A stretch of 64,000 nt of DNA from an uncultured Balneola sp. (GTDB lineage Bacteria; Bacteroidota; Rhodothermia; Balneolales; Balneolaceae): the NCBI GenBank assembly GCA_913058495.1, contig CAJXQC010000010.1, forward strand, positions 51,778-115,777, given 5' to 3'. The notes below the pieces were generated by a model. The model did no database searches and was not told the DNA's origin. It saw only the letters and a list, made by a program, of their open reading frames with translations. Numbering within the stretch: the first letter of the stretch is position 1; each line of letters starts with the position of its first letter. The position numbers were made by a program, and so were the translations under genes. Below are positions 17,312-26,469 of the stretch, in pieces.

Positions 17312-19278
17312 TATACAATCTCCTTCTCTATAGCTTCAATTCGATTGGCATATTCTTCCCATTTTGAATACTTATCCGTAAGATCCATTTTTATATTCTC
17401 ATATTCTAATGAGGTTTTTTTAACTCTGTCAGCATCATCGTAGAAATCAACTTCTGCCATTAAAGCTTCAATTTCATTTTTTCTGCTTTCAGCTTGTTCT
17501 ATCTCCTTTTCAACTTTTTCTAGTTTCTTTTTAATGGGATTTACTTCTTTACTTATCTTATTTCTTCGCTCGGCTTCTATACGACGTTGTTCTTTCCTGG
17601 AAAGAGAGCCGTCATCTGAAGATGCTGATTTAGTTTGTTCTGATACACTTGAATTTTTTTGAGCCTCAGCTTCTTCTTTTTTCTTATCAAGGAAGTAAGA
17701 GACATTACCAAGGTAAGTACGAACTCTGTTTGTTTGGACTTCTAAAACCTTATCAACAATAGGATCTAAAAAAGCACGATCGTGAGATACAATTACACAA
17801 GTTCCTTCATATTGTTGAAGAGCTTGTTGCAGGATGTTTTTACTACTCATATCCAGATGGTTTGTAGGCTCATCAAAGATTAGAAAGTTGGCAGGAGAGA
17901 GTAACATTTTTGCCAGTGCTAACCGGCTTTTCTCTCCACCGGAAAGAACTTTCACTTTTTTGAAGACATCATCGCCACGGAAAAGGAAACTTCCCAAGAT
18001 AGAACGCAATCGGCTTTCTTTCTCGTTAGAGCCGGCACTCATCATAACTTCTAGCGCATCTTTTTTAAGATCCAGATCTTCTGCCTGATGTTGAGCAAAG
18101 TAATTTGTGGTAACTTTATGTCCTTCGTTTCGTTCTCCGCCCTGAATGGATTCAATTCCGGCAAGAATTCGGATCATGGTCGACTTTCCTGCGCCATTTG
18201 GTCCAACCACTGCAATTTTATTACCGCGTTCGATCTCATAATCCAGTCCATCAAAAACTACATTATCTCCATAGCTTTTCTTGATGTTTTCCAATCTCAT
18301 CACAACCTGACCACTTCTTTCAGGTTCCGGGAAGCTGAATGACACATTAGCCAGCTCATCTTCAACTTCGATGCGATCTATTTTCTCAAGTTGTTTAACG
18401 CGACTTTGAACCTGACGAGCTTTAGATGCTTTATATCGGAAGCGCTCAATGAACTCTTCCGTTTCTTTGAGTTCTTTAGCCTGATTTTTCTGTGCATTGA
18501 TCAAAAGCTCACGTTCTTCTTCCCATTTCCTTTCGTAAAAGGAGTAATTTCCTGAATAGTCGCTCATTTTTCCTTTTCGAAGAGCAAGTGTTCTGTTAGT
18601 GATGGTATCCAAAAATGCCCTGTCGTGCGAAACTACAATCACAGCACCTTCATAGGAATTCAGGAAGTTCTCCATCCATTGCAGAGATTCAATATCCAAG
18701 TGGTTTGTAGGCTCATCCAGAAGAAGGTAAGTAGGTTTTTTTAGAAGAAGCTTAGCCAAAGCAATTCTCATTAACCAACCACCACTGAATTCGGTGGTAT
18801 TTCTGGAAAAATCTGATTCTTTAAATCCAAGACCCATCAGGATCTTTTCAACGTCAGAACGTAATGTATAAAGACCGGAAGCTTCCAGTTTGGTTTGCAA
18901 GAGACCATATCTTTCGAGTAATCTTTCATGCTCTTCAGATTCAGGATCTGTTTCTGCCAGTTTTTGTTGAAGTTCATTTACTTCTTCTTCGAGATCAAAG
19001 ATCTCAGAAAAAGCAGTTTCAACTTCTTCGATAACAGTAAGTTCAAAATCAGGATCAACACCATCCTGAGGGAGATAGCCAAGAGTTTCTTCATTGGAGA
19101 GAACAATGGAGCCCGCATCTTTTTCCTGAATACCCATGATAATTTTCAGTAAAGTCGATTTCCCGGCACCGTTAGGGCCAACCAAACCAATTCGTTCACC
19201 CGGATTTATCAAAGTTGAAATTTCGTCAAGTAAATCCCTGTCACCTAGGGCAAGAGATATTTTTTCTAATTGGAGCAT
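17311..19278 (-). CDS. ABC-F ATPase (Uup/YdiF-like)
   Basis: This 655-residue soluble protein has two ABC domains and no membrane segments. Walker A is GPNGAGKS at 34-41 and 359-366, the signature is FSGGW (165) and LSGGE (445), and DEPTNHLD occurs at 188 and 469. The domains are joined by a charged linker of about 80 residues (residues 240-320). A C-terminal coiled coil (about 560-655, rich in Lys and Glu) is typical of the Uup branch. ABC-F proteins bind the ribosomal E site and relieve stalled translation or assist assembly. This is the housekeeping type and no antibiotic-resistance interdomain signature can be claimed. It is the first gene of a two-gene operon with the lipoprotein. Confidence 0.92.
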   Translation of the reverse strand: MLQLEKISLALGDRDLLDEISTLINPGERIGLVGPNGAGKSTLLKIIMGIQEKDAGSIVLSNEETLGYLPQDGVDPDFELTVIEEVETAFSEIFDLEEEVNELQQKLAETDPESEEHERLLERYGLLQTKLEASGLYTLRSDVEKILMGLGFKESDFSRNTTEFSGGWLMRIALAKLLLKKPTYLLLDEPTNHLDIESLQWMENFLNSYEGAVIVVSHDRAFLDTITNRTLALRKGKMSDYSGNYSFYERKWEEERELLINAQKNQAKELKETEEFIERFRYKASKARQVQSRVKQLEKIDRIEVEDELANVSFSFPEPERSGQVVMRLENIKKSYGDNVVFDGLDYEIERGNKIAVVGPNGAGKSTMIRILAGIESIQGGERNEGHKVTTNYFAQHQAEDLDLKKDALEVMMSAGSNEKESRLRSILGSFLFRGDDVFKKVKVLSGGEKSRLALAKMLLSPANFLIFDEPTNHLDMSSKNILQQALQQYEGTCVIVSHDRAFLDPIVDKVLEVQTNRVRTYLGNVSYFLDKKKEEAEAQKNSSVSEQTKSASSDDGSLSRKEQRRIEAERRNKISKEVNPIKKKLEKVEKEIEQAESRKNEIEALMAEVDFYDDADRVKKTSLEYENIKMDLTDKYSKWEEYANRIEAIEKEIV

Positions 19279-19415
19279 TTAGTCATTTTATTCAAAGACT
19301 TCTAAAATAGCCATAAAATGAAGCCTTTAACACTAAAGCTTGATAATTTTTTATACATTGTTTTAGGATGAGTGTTTAACTCTGGTAATCTTAAGATGAA
19401 GAAAAAGCGTTGATA

Positions 19416-19511
19416 GTTATTCCTGCGAAGGCAGGAATCGGAATTATACTTTGAAACTGAATTACTTTGCCTGACATAAATCAAGATTCCGGGCATACGC
19501 TGTGGAATGAC
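19416..19511. repeat. Dispersed-repeat-like element with imperfect terminal inverted repeats
   Basis: The left end GTTATTCCTGCGAAGGCAGG (continuing AATC) is an internal hairpin. The right end at 19485-19511 starts GATTCC, contains GGGCATACGC and ends GGAATGAC, the approximate inverse of the left end. About 45 bases lie between. This arrangement matches a widely seen type of intergenic repeat unit that generates false small reading frames. It lies between the divergent ABC-F and CNNM genes. Confidence 0.65.
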
Positions 19512-19572
19512 CATTGTGTAATGAGAGTTGTATTTTCTCAACCCAGCATAAAATTGAATTAAAAACCAATAA

Positions 19573-20682
19573 ATGACTTTACTGATATTTTATTTGATAC
19601 TGGCAATAGGTGTTTCTTTCATGTGTTCAATTCTGGAGGCGGTTTTATTGTCAATTACTCCATCTTACGTTGCTGTGTTAGAGAATAAAAATGCGAGTTC
19701 AGGTAAAATGCTTCGCAAATTAAAACAAGATATTGATCAGCCACTATCTGCAATCCTGAGTTTGAATACAGTTGCTCATACAGTTGGTGCAGCCGGAGTT
19801 GGTGCTCAAGCTCAGGTTGTATTTGGCAATGCATACGTTAGCATTACCTCAGCGGTACTCACCTTATTGATTTTGGTGCTTTCTGAAATTATTCCAAAGA
19901 CTTTAGGAGCCACTTATTGGAAAACTTTAGCTGTTCCATCAGCAAGAGTAACAGGTGTGCTTATTGTGATTACTTATCCGCTTGTAGTATTGTCAAGATG
20001 GATTACAAGATGGTTGTCCAAAGAAGAAAACCAACCGTCTATAAGTCGGGAAGAGATCGGAGCAATGGCAGAGCTTGGTTTTGAAGAAGGAGTATTTGAG
20101 GAAGGGGAGTCCAATATTTTTAAAAATCTGATTCGGTTTAGCTCTCTTAAAGTTCAAGATATCATGACTCCAAGAATTGTGGTAGTTAAATTCCAGGAAG
20201 ATATGACCATCGATCAGGTTCTTGAAAATAAAGAGGAACTCAGAGTTTCAAGGATGCCGGTTTTTGGAGAAAATGAAGAAGATATTACCGGCTATGTTCT
20301 GAAGAACGATTTATTTCTGAACCAATCGGAAGGGAAGGGAGATATAAAATTAAAAGATATTCGAAGAGAAGTCTTGATCATTCCCGAAGTGATTTCGTTG
20401 AAAAATGTACTCGAAAAACTATTGGAAAACCAAGAACATATTGCAGTAGTGGTTGATGAATATGGAGGACTGGTGGGAGTCGTTACCATGGAAGATGTAG
20501 TCGAAACTCTGCTTGGAATGGAAATAGTAGACGAGATCGATGCCATTGAAGACATGCAGAAACTTGCACGGGAAAAATGGAGAACCCGTGCTAAATCGCT
20601 TGGTATCGTAATGCCTAAAGCATCTTCAAAAATTCAGCCAGTTAAATCAGATAAAGAAAATACTCAAAACAAAGAAGAGTGA
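19573..20682 (+). CDS. CNNM/HlyC-type membrane protein with CBS pair
   Basis: This is a 369-residue inner-membrane protein. The DUF21/CNNM transmembrane domain (about 1-145, three or four helices, with TLGATYW after EIIPK) is followed by a cytosolic CBS pair beginning at DIMTPR (196) and ending around GVVTMEDVVETLLG (about 310). The usual CorC_HlyC C-terminal domain is absent and is replaced by a short Lys/Gln-rich tail, so it is shorter than the typical 420-440 residues. The family is linked to Mg2+/Co2+ or Na+ export; the exact ion is unknown. Its last 19 bases overlap the end of lysC on the other strand. Confidence 0.9.
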   Translation: MTLLIFYLILAIGVSFMCSILEAVLLSITPSYVAVLENKNASSGKMLRKLKQDIDQPLSAILSLNTVAHTVGAAGVGAQAQVVFGNAYVSITSAVLTLLILVLSEIIPKTLGATYWKTLAVPSARVTGVLIVITYPLVVLSRWITRWLSKEENQPSISREEIGAMAELGFEEGVFEEGESNIFKNLIRFSSLKVQDIMTPRIVVVKFQEDMTIDQVLENKEELRVSRMPVFGENEEDITGYVLKNDLFLNQSEGKGDIKLKDIRREVLIIPEVISLKNVLEKLLENQEHIAVVVDEYGGLVGVVTMEDVVETLLGMEIVDEIDAIEDMQKLAREKWRTRAKSLGIVMPKASSKIQPVKSDKENTQNKEE

Positions 20683-22025
20683 ATTTTCTGAGCTGTTTCA
20701 ACCATGATTTTTTGGTCAACTGCTAAATTCAGAATTCTTTTTTGCTTTGTGAAGGAGATCATGTCTAAAGAAACAGGTTGTATTGCATTAAAAATATCAT
20801 TGCAAAGTTCTGTTGTCTCAGAAGATTGATAGCCAATAATACTGATCAATCCTTTTTCTCTTTCAAGGTCAACGGTGCCGATCTCGATAAGGCTTTTAGC
20901 AATTACATCCAGCTTTTCTGAATCAGAAAGAGCAATGGTAACAGAAGCTTCAGTTGTATTGACCGCATCAACAGCTAATCGGTAATCTTCAAGGACTTTA
21001 AAAACACGGGTAAGAAAGTTATATCCCATAACCGTTTCGTAAGCACTCACCGTTAAGAGCGCCATATCTTGTTTGAATGAAACTGCCAAAGCTTTTTGAG
21101 ACTGTGCGCTTTCTCTGATGATTCTTGTTCCTGTTTCGTCAGGAGCAAACATGTTTTTAACAAGAACGGGAATATTACGTTCCTGAGCAGGTTTCAGCGT
21201 GGATGGATGCAATACTTTTGAACCAAAGTAAGCCATTTCTGTAGCATCAAAATAACTGAGCTCAGGTATTGGTTTCGCGTCTTTTATGAATCTTGGATCG
21301 CTTGTAAATACTCCACTCACATCTGTCCAGATCTCTATTCTTTTAGCATGAAGAGCCCCGCCGATCAGGCTGGCCGAATAATCAGAACCTTCAAAGCCCA
21401 GAGTAGTCGTTGTTCCGTCGGGAGCCTCACCATAAAAACCACCTATAACAGGTGTAAAGCCGCCATCAAGAATAGTTTCGAGAGAACCGATTTTTTGATT
21501 GATCAACCCAAAATTTGGATAAGCATTTCCGTAACTGTTGTCTGTTTTGATGATCTTTTTGGCGTCAACAAACTGGGTAAGTTGGTCGGTTGCCAAACCA
21601 CATTGTGCAAGCAGGTAAGAGGATATTTGTTCACCGATAGATGCAATGGCATCTTTCATAGCGGGAGTAAGCTCTCCTACCTTGTGAGTATAGGTTAAGA
21701 ATTTGCTCAGTAATCCGATTTTCTCATTCAGCTTTTTCTCACAACTTTCTTCAATGAGTGCTTTTTTTGTATGTGGATTTTCCTCAAGAAAATTCCGGAT
21801 AATTTCCAGATGACGAAGTTTGATAGACTCGCCCAATTCCAAAGCTTCGTCTAACTTATTATCAGCAGCGAGTTTCCCGGCTTCTATAAGCTGACGTGTA
21901 GTTTTTGCAGTTGCAGAAACCACAACGATGGGATATTCATAATTTTTGATGATCTCTAAAACCTGCTTCCAGGTTTTGTGATCATTCATTGAGGTGCCGC
22001 CAAATTTTAGTACGTGTAGATCCAT
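20664..22025 (-). CDS. lysC: Aspartate kinase
   Basis: This 453-residue enzyme phosphorylates L-aspartate, the first step toward lysine/diaminopimelate, threonine and methionine. The N-terminal kinase domain begins VLKFGGTSM and contains GFEGSDYSASLIGGAL and IWTDVSGVFTSDPR. Two ACT domains follow after about residue 310 (ALLTVSAYE... and GLISIIGYQ), consistent with feedback control by an end product. Length and layout match the monofunctional LysC/aspartokinase III class, with no fused homoserine dehydrogenase. lysA lies 1.3 kb away but in a different transcription unit. Confidence 0.95.
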   Translation of the reverse strand: MDLHVLKFGGTSMNDHKTWKQVLEIIKNYEYPIVVVSATAKTTRQLIEAGKLAADNKLDEALELGESIKLRHLEIIRNFLEENPHTKKALIEESCEKKLNEKIGLLSKFLTYTHKVGELTPAMKDAIASIGEQISSYLLAQCGLATDQLTQFVDAKKIIKTDNSYGNAYPNFGLINQKIGSLETILDGGFTPVIGGFYGEAPDGTTTTLGFEGSDYSASLIGGALHAKRIEIWTDVSGVFTSDPRFIKDAKPIPELSYFDATEMAYFGSKVLHPSTLKPAQERNIPVLVKNMFAPDETGTRIIRESAQSQKALAVSFKQDMALLTVSAYETVMGYNFLTRVFKVLEDYRLAVDAVNTTEASVTIALSDSEKLDVIAKSLIEIGTVDLEREKGLISIIGYQSSETTELCNDIFNAIQPVSLDMISFTKQKRILNLAVDQKIMVETAQKIHSSLF

Positions 22026-22145
22026 TCCGATATTTATTAAGCGATGAAAATAAGGGTTATTGAATCGGATTGCATTCTTAAAACAGGATTAAGTTCCATA
22101 AAATAAAATGATGACTTAAAGAACTGTTATCTTGTACTTAAAAAG

Positions 22146-23354
22146 ATGAAAGTTGCTGTTATTGGTGGTGGAGCTGCCGGTTTTTTTAGTGCTATTTCTG
22201 CTAAAACACATAATCCTGAAGCACAGGTAACGATCTATGAAAGATCTGACAAGCTACTTTCGAAAGTTCGCATTTCTGGCGGGGGTAGATGCAATGTCAC
22301 ACATCATTGTTTTAAGATCCACGAACTGGTAAAATTTTATCCGCGAGGAGAGAAGCCGCTTAAAAAGGCATTCGGGATATTTTCCCCAACAGATACTATT
22401 TCCTGGTTTAATGAACGAGGCGTTGAGCTAAAAACCGAGGCAGACGGAAGAATGTTTCCGGTAAGCGATTCTTCCCAAACGATCATTGATTGCTTAATGA
22501 AGGAAGTGCATAATTTGGGAATTGGAATTAAAACGAAGTCTGCAATCAAGACTTTGAATGAAAGCAAAAACGGTTTGATTCTTGGTTTTAAAAATGGAGA
22601 AACCAAAGAAGTAGAAAGAGTTGTCGTTGCTACCGGAGGAAGCCCCCGAACGGAGGGTTTTAACTGGCTTCGTGAACTGGAGCATAATATCGAAGAACCC
22701 GTTCCTTCTTTGTTTACCTTTAATATGCCTGACGAATCTATTACAAAGTTGATGGGCGTAGTTGCTGACCCTGTGTCTGTAAAGATAATGGGTTCAAAAC
22801 TTAAAAGTGAAGGACCATTGTTGATCACACACTGGGGAATGAGCGGTCCGGCGATCTTAAAGCTTTCTTCTTTTGGAGCCAGAGAGTTGAATGAAATGAA
22901 TTATGAATTTAAGGCTCTTATTAATTGGACAGGAGAATTGTCAGAACAGGAAATCCGGGAGGTTTTAAAGGGAGTTGTGGAAGCGCATGGCAAAAAAAGG
23001 ATCCATAATGTGAATCCATTCGAATTGCCTGGCCGACTTTGGGAGTTTCTGATCGAAAAAGTAGAAGTAGGTGAGAATATGATCTGGCAAAATATGGGGA
23101 AGAAGAATATCAACAGATTGGTTCATGTTTTGATGAACGACGAATATTCAGTAAGTGGAAAAACCACTTTTAAAGAAGAGTTTGTAACCTGTGGTGGGAT
23201 AAGTCTTCAGGATATTGATATAAAGACCATGCAGAGTAAGAAAGTGCCAAATCTCTATTTCGCCGGCGAAGTTTTAGATATAGATGGAGTAACCGGTGGA
23301 TTTAACTTTCAGGCTGCATGGACAACGGGGTTTATAGCAGGGAAGCTGAGATAA
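22146..23354 (+). CDS. YhiN/HI0933-family FAD-dependent oxidoreductase
   Basis: This is a 402-residue flavoprotein. The N-terminal dinucleotide-binding motif GGGAAGFFSAI is followed by the family hallmark SGGGRCNVTH, and the C-terminal FAD motif is FAGEVLDIDGVTGGFN. This is the BaiN/YhiN/HI0933 family; some gut members reduce bile-acid intermediates, but most are uncharacterised. The length matches the family (about 400). It is probably cytoplasmic. It is a single forward gene between lysC (divergent) and lysA (convergent). Confidence 0.92.
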   Translation: MKVAVIGGGAAGFFSAISAKTHNPEAQVTIYERSDKLLSKVRISGGGRCNVTHHCFKIHELVKFYPRGEKPLKKAFGIFSPTDTISWFNERGVELKTEADGRMFPVSDSSQTIIDCLMKEVHNLGIGIKTKSAIKTLNESKNGLILGFKNGETKEVERVVVATGGSPRTEGFNWLRELEHNIEEPVPSLFTFNMPDESITKLMGVVADPVSVKIMGSKLKSEGPLLITHWGMSGPAILKLSSFGARELNEMNYEFKALINWTGELSEQEIREVLKGVVEAHGKKRIHNVNPFELPGRLWEFLIEKVEVGENMIWQNMGKKNINRLVHVLMNDEYSVSGKTTFKEEFVTCGGISLQDIDIKTMQSKKVPNLYFAGEVLDIDGVTGGFNFQAAWTTGFIAGKLR

Positions 23355-23377
23355 AAATACCTATGAGGTATTTAAAA
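23353..23377. terminator. Short hairpin between convergent yhiN-like and lysA genes
   Basis: AAATACCT/AGGTATTT (23355-23362 with 23366-23373) has a three-base loop and partly overlaps the end of the forward gene. It is weak, with an A-run before and a T-run within the arm. The role is inferred from its position between two stop codons. Confidence 0.35.
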
Positions 23378-24541
23378 TCACTCAATCTCATCCGAGAAAG
23401 CAGTCCCGATCTCGTGACGTAAGTTATACCTGCTCTTCATTACTTCACCATAAGCACCACAACTCCTGATGGCAAGAATATCACCTCGTTTTAACTCAGG
23501 AATTTCGTAATCCGTTCTGAATACGTCTGAACTTTCGCAAATCGGACCCACGATATCGTATTGCTTGTTGGCTCTTCCGGTTCGATCTGAAATGATTTGG
23601 ATTTCATGTTTCGCCTGATACAAAGCCGGACGGATAAGCTCGGTCATGCCTGCATCAATTATGGCAAAGTTTTTCTCGATCCCTGTTTTGGTATAAAGTA
23701 CACGGGTAATAAGGCTTCCTGATTGACCTACAACGGAACGCCCCAATTCAAAGTGTAATTGCTGGTGAGACTTAAGTTGCAGGTGATTTTCAAAAGTTTC
23801 GAAGAATTTCTTGAAATCAGGGATTCCACTATTATCCGGACTGGAATAATTTATCCCGAATCCACCTCCAACATTAATGATCGTAAGTTTATACCCTTTA
23901 TTTTCAAAAGCTTCGTTTAGTTCGTTTGCTCTCAGGCAAAGTTCTTTAAAGGGTTTGAGTTCTTCAATTTGGGAACCAATATGGAAATGAATTCCAATTA
24001 GTTTTATATGCTTTAAAGATGGAAGTAATTCGAAAATATCAGGAAGATCTTTTTCGTTGATACCGAATTTATTTTCTTTTAAACCGGTAGTAATATACTT
24101 ATGAGTGTTGGCATCAACATTAGGATTGATCCTTAGTGCAACCTTTGCAACCCGGTTGTTCTGAGAAGCTAATTCGTTGATTACTTCCAGTTCCTGAACC
24201 GATTCTACATTAAAGCATAGAATATTATTTTCCAGACCGATCTCGATCTCAATATCTCGTTTTCCTACACCTGCAAAAGCAATTTTATCAGGAGAGAAAC
24301 CACAATCTATAGCTCTTTCTACCTCGCCTCCGCTTACACAGTCTGCAGATAACCCGGCCTTAATGACTTCATCCAAAATCCGAGGGTGAGAATTGGCTTT
24401 CAATGCGTAGTGAATATGATAGCCTTTAGAAACGCCATGCTCGTTTATCTGATCCAGAGTTTTTCTGAACAGATTCAGGTCATAAAAATAAAATGGAGTG
24501 GTTCGGTCTTTGAAAGAGTCGAGTTGGTAGTTAGAAAACAT
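23378..24541 (-). CDS. lysA: Diaminopimelate decarboxylase
   Basis: This 387-residue PLP enzyme converts meso-diaminopimelate to L-lysine. The PLP lysine lies in HYALKANSH (Lys48), followed by SGGE, HFHIGSQI, the phosphate-binding GGGFGINY and the C-terminal active-site Cys motif GPICESSD, all as in group IV decarboxylases. Slightly short for LysA (usually 400-420) but complete. Its ATG overlaps the antiporter stop by one base (TGATG), so the two are translationally coupled. A D-ornithine/arginine decarboxylase is less likely given the CESSD motif. Confidence 0.93.
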   Translation of the reverse strand: MFSNYQLDSFKDRTTPFYFYDLNLFRKTLDQINEHGVSKGYHIHYALKANSHPRILDEVIKAGLSADCVSGGEVERAIDCGFSPDKIAFAGVGKRDIEIEIGLENNILCFNVESVQELEVINELASQNNRVAKVALRINPNVDANTHKYITTGLKENKFGINEKDLPDIFELLPSLKHIKLIGIHFHIGSQIEELKPFKELCLRANELNEAFENKGYKLTIINVGGGFGINYSSPDNSGIPDFKKFFETFENHLQLKSHQQLHFELGRSVVGQSGSLITRVLYTKTGIEKNFAIIDAGMTELIRPALYQAKHEIQIISDRTGRANKQYDIVGPICESSDVFRTDYEIPELKRGDILAIRSCGAYGEVMKSRYNLRHEIGTAFSDEIE

Positions 24542-26394
24542 CAGTGCGGCAATTTTGGATCTGGTTTTTGATCCGTTTCATTATCTGATGGATTCTTTGA
24601 ATCAGCATCTTCTGAGACAAGACCTATGATTGTATCTCCTGCCTGAGGTGAAGGAGGATTATCCAGCGAAAAAGGCTCTATTGTATTTGAACTTGAAACC
24701 ACAAATAAAGGTAGTGCTTTATCACCATATTTTTTTTCATAATTTTCAAAAGAAAATTCAGGAGTAATAGGGGTTTTTCGGATACCTGCTCCTGACCTCA
24801 AAAATTCTGAGATCTTATCAAAGTTCATCTCTTTTGAGAACAGCGTTCGACCACCAAGGGAATCATTTGATTCTAATTCCTTTTTACTGGCGGTTGAAAG
24901 TGGAGGCAATTGGAATACCGAAGAATTGCCAAAGATCTCTGCAAACTGAATAGCTGTTAATGAATTCACTTCATCGTTAGGAGTCAAGGCTAAAGTTTTT
25001 CCAATTCCATCCAGATCAATTTCGTCCATAGCATACTCGGAAAGAATATTTCCGTAATAAGTATCCAGACCGGACTTTCTGGCTTTGGTTATGTTTTCCC
25101 AGTTAGAATCAGCAACTAATACTTTAAATCCAAATTCTTTGATTGCATGGGCGATCATCCTGGCCCAGTTGTGAGCCCCAACAATAACCACGCCTTTAGG
25201 AGCAGCTTTGGCAACTCCTAAGAGTTTTGCAACAGGGCTCGCTGATAATCCATAAATGGTTACGGTAGCAATAATTACAATAAAGGTATATGGAACCAAT
25301 TGTTCTGCGTCAGCATAACCTTCCTGTTCTAATCGGAGAGCAAAAACCGCAGATATTGCAGCGGCTACGATTCCTCTGGGAGCCATCCAAGCTACAAAGG
25401 CCTTTTCTCTCCAATTAAGATTAGAGCCAAGTGTTGAAAAGAAAATTGCAGCAGGACGTATAACTAAAATAAGAACTACTAAAAATAATGCGGCTCCCCA
25501 ATTAAAGAATTCAAGAGCTGAAACTTCCAATCTTGATGCCAGAAGAATAAAAAGAGCAGAAATCAAAAGTACCTGCAGGTTCTCTTTGAATTCTATGATG
25601 TGTTTAATGCGGGCAGATTTCTGATTAGCAAGTATGATACCCATCACAGTTACGGTTAATAGACCGGACTCATGCTGTAGATGATTCGAAATCACAAACA
25701 CTCCAACAACAATCATCAGAGTAACCGGGTTTTGCAGATAATCCGGAATCCAGTGCTTCTTGAGGGTGAAGTACATAATTCCAGCACCAATTGCACCAAA
25801 GAATGTTCCGTAAGCCAGAGTTTGTATAATTACTAAACCAGCGTGACCATCCATATTTGAAAAGCCACCTGATATGATGACTTCGAAAACAAGAACTGCC
25901 ATCATTGCCCCGATCGGATCGTTTACAATTCCTTCCCATTTTACTACAGAACCCGCGGTTTCCGTAGGGCGTACTTGCCTGAGCAAAGGCACAATAACGG
26001 TTGGTCCGGTTACTATAAGTATCGCTCCAAACAAAACGGATAATTCTAATCCCAGATCTAGAATATAGAGAGCGGCCAGAGAAGCTAATGTCCATGTAAC
26101 AATTACCCCAATGGTTATAAGCTTAATTACCGTACCACCAATTTTACGGAACTCAGACATTTTTAAACTGAGCCCACCTTCAAAAAGAATTATGGCAACG
26201 GAAATAGAAACAAATGGACTAAGCAAATCGCCCATGAGTTTATCGGGATCAAGTAACCCGGTGACAGGTCCGGCAATAATTCCGAAACCTAATAAAAGTA
26301 AAATTGCAGGTAGTTTTGTTCTCCAAGCAAGCCATTGAGCAGAAATTCCCAACGCCAATACACTTGCAAGACCAACAGCTATATATTCAGACAT
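24541..26394 (-). CDS. CPA1 Na+/H+ antiporter with RCK (TrkA-N) domain
   Basis: This is a 617-residue inner-membrane antiporter. About 12 transmembrane segments occur between residues 5 and 390, with the GPTVIVPLL helix break (130-138) and the paired Asn158-Asp159 of the ion-binding site, typical of electroneutral CPA1/NhaP-type exchangers. A Rossmann-like TrkA-N domain starts near residue 401 (GVVIVGAHNWA) and continues to about 515, so activity may respond to nucleotides. The tail is hydrophilic and ends PKLPH. It follows hisS by 75 bases and is coupled to lysA. Confidence 0.92.
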   Translation of the reverse strand: MSEYIAVGLASVLALGISAQWLAWRTKLPAILLLLGFGIIAGPVTGLLDPDKLMGDLLSPFVSISVAIILFEGGLSLKMSEFRKIGGTVIKLITIGVIVTWTLASLAALYILDLGLELSVLFGAILIVTGPTVIVPLLRQVRPTETAGSVVKWEGIVNDPIGAMMAVLVFEVIISGGFSNMDGHAGLVIIQTLAYGTFFGAIGAGIMYFTLKKHWIPDYLQNPVTLMIVVGVFVISNHLQHESGLLTVTVMGIILANQKSARIKHIIEFKENLQVLLISALFILLASRLEVSALEFFNWGAALFLVVLILVIRPAAIFFSTLGSNLNWREKAFVAWMAPRGIVAAAISAVFALRLEQEGYADAEQLVPYTFIVIIATVTIYGLSASPVAKLLGVAKAAPKGVVIVGAHNWARMIAHAIKEFGFKVLVADSNWENITKARKSGLDTYYGNILSEYAMDEIDLDGIGKTLALTPNDEVNSLTAIQFAEIFGNSSVFQLPPLSTASKKELESNDSLGGRTLFSKEMNFDKISEFLRSGAGIRKTPITPEFSFENYEKKYGDKALPLFVVSSSNTIEPFSLDNPPSPQAGDTIIGLVSEDADSKNPSDNETDQKPDPKLPH

Positions 26395-26469
26395 AAATTA
26401 AAGTTAGTTTAATTATCCTTTTGGAGTATAAGTCGGAATAACTCTTTTTGCTAACAGAGCGTTTGTTTT

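Noticed and set aside
19302..19541. 79-codon open frame on the minus strand
   Set aside because: It runs through the repeat element at 19416-19511, and its DSCLRR/RMPG stretches are translations of the repeat, not a protein family.
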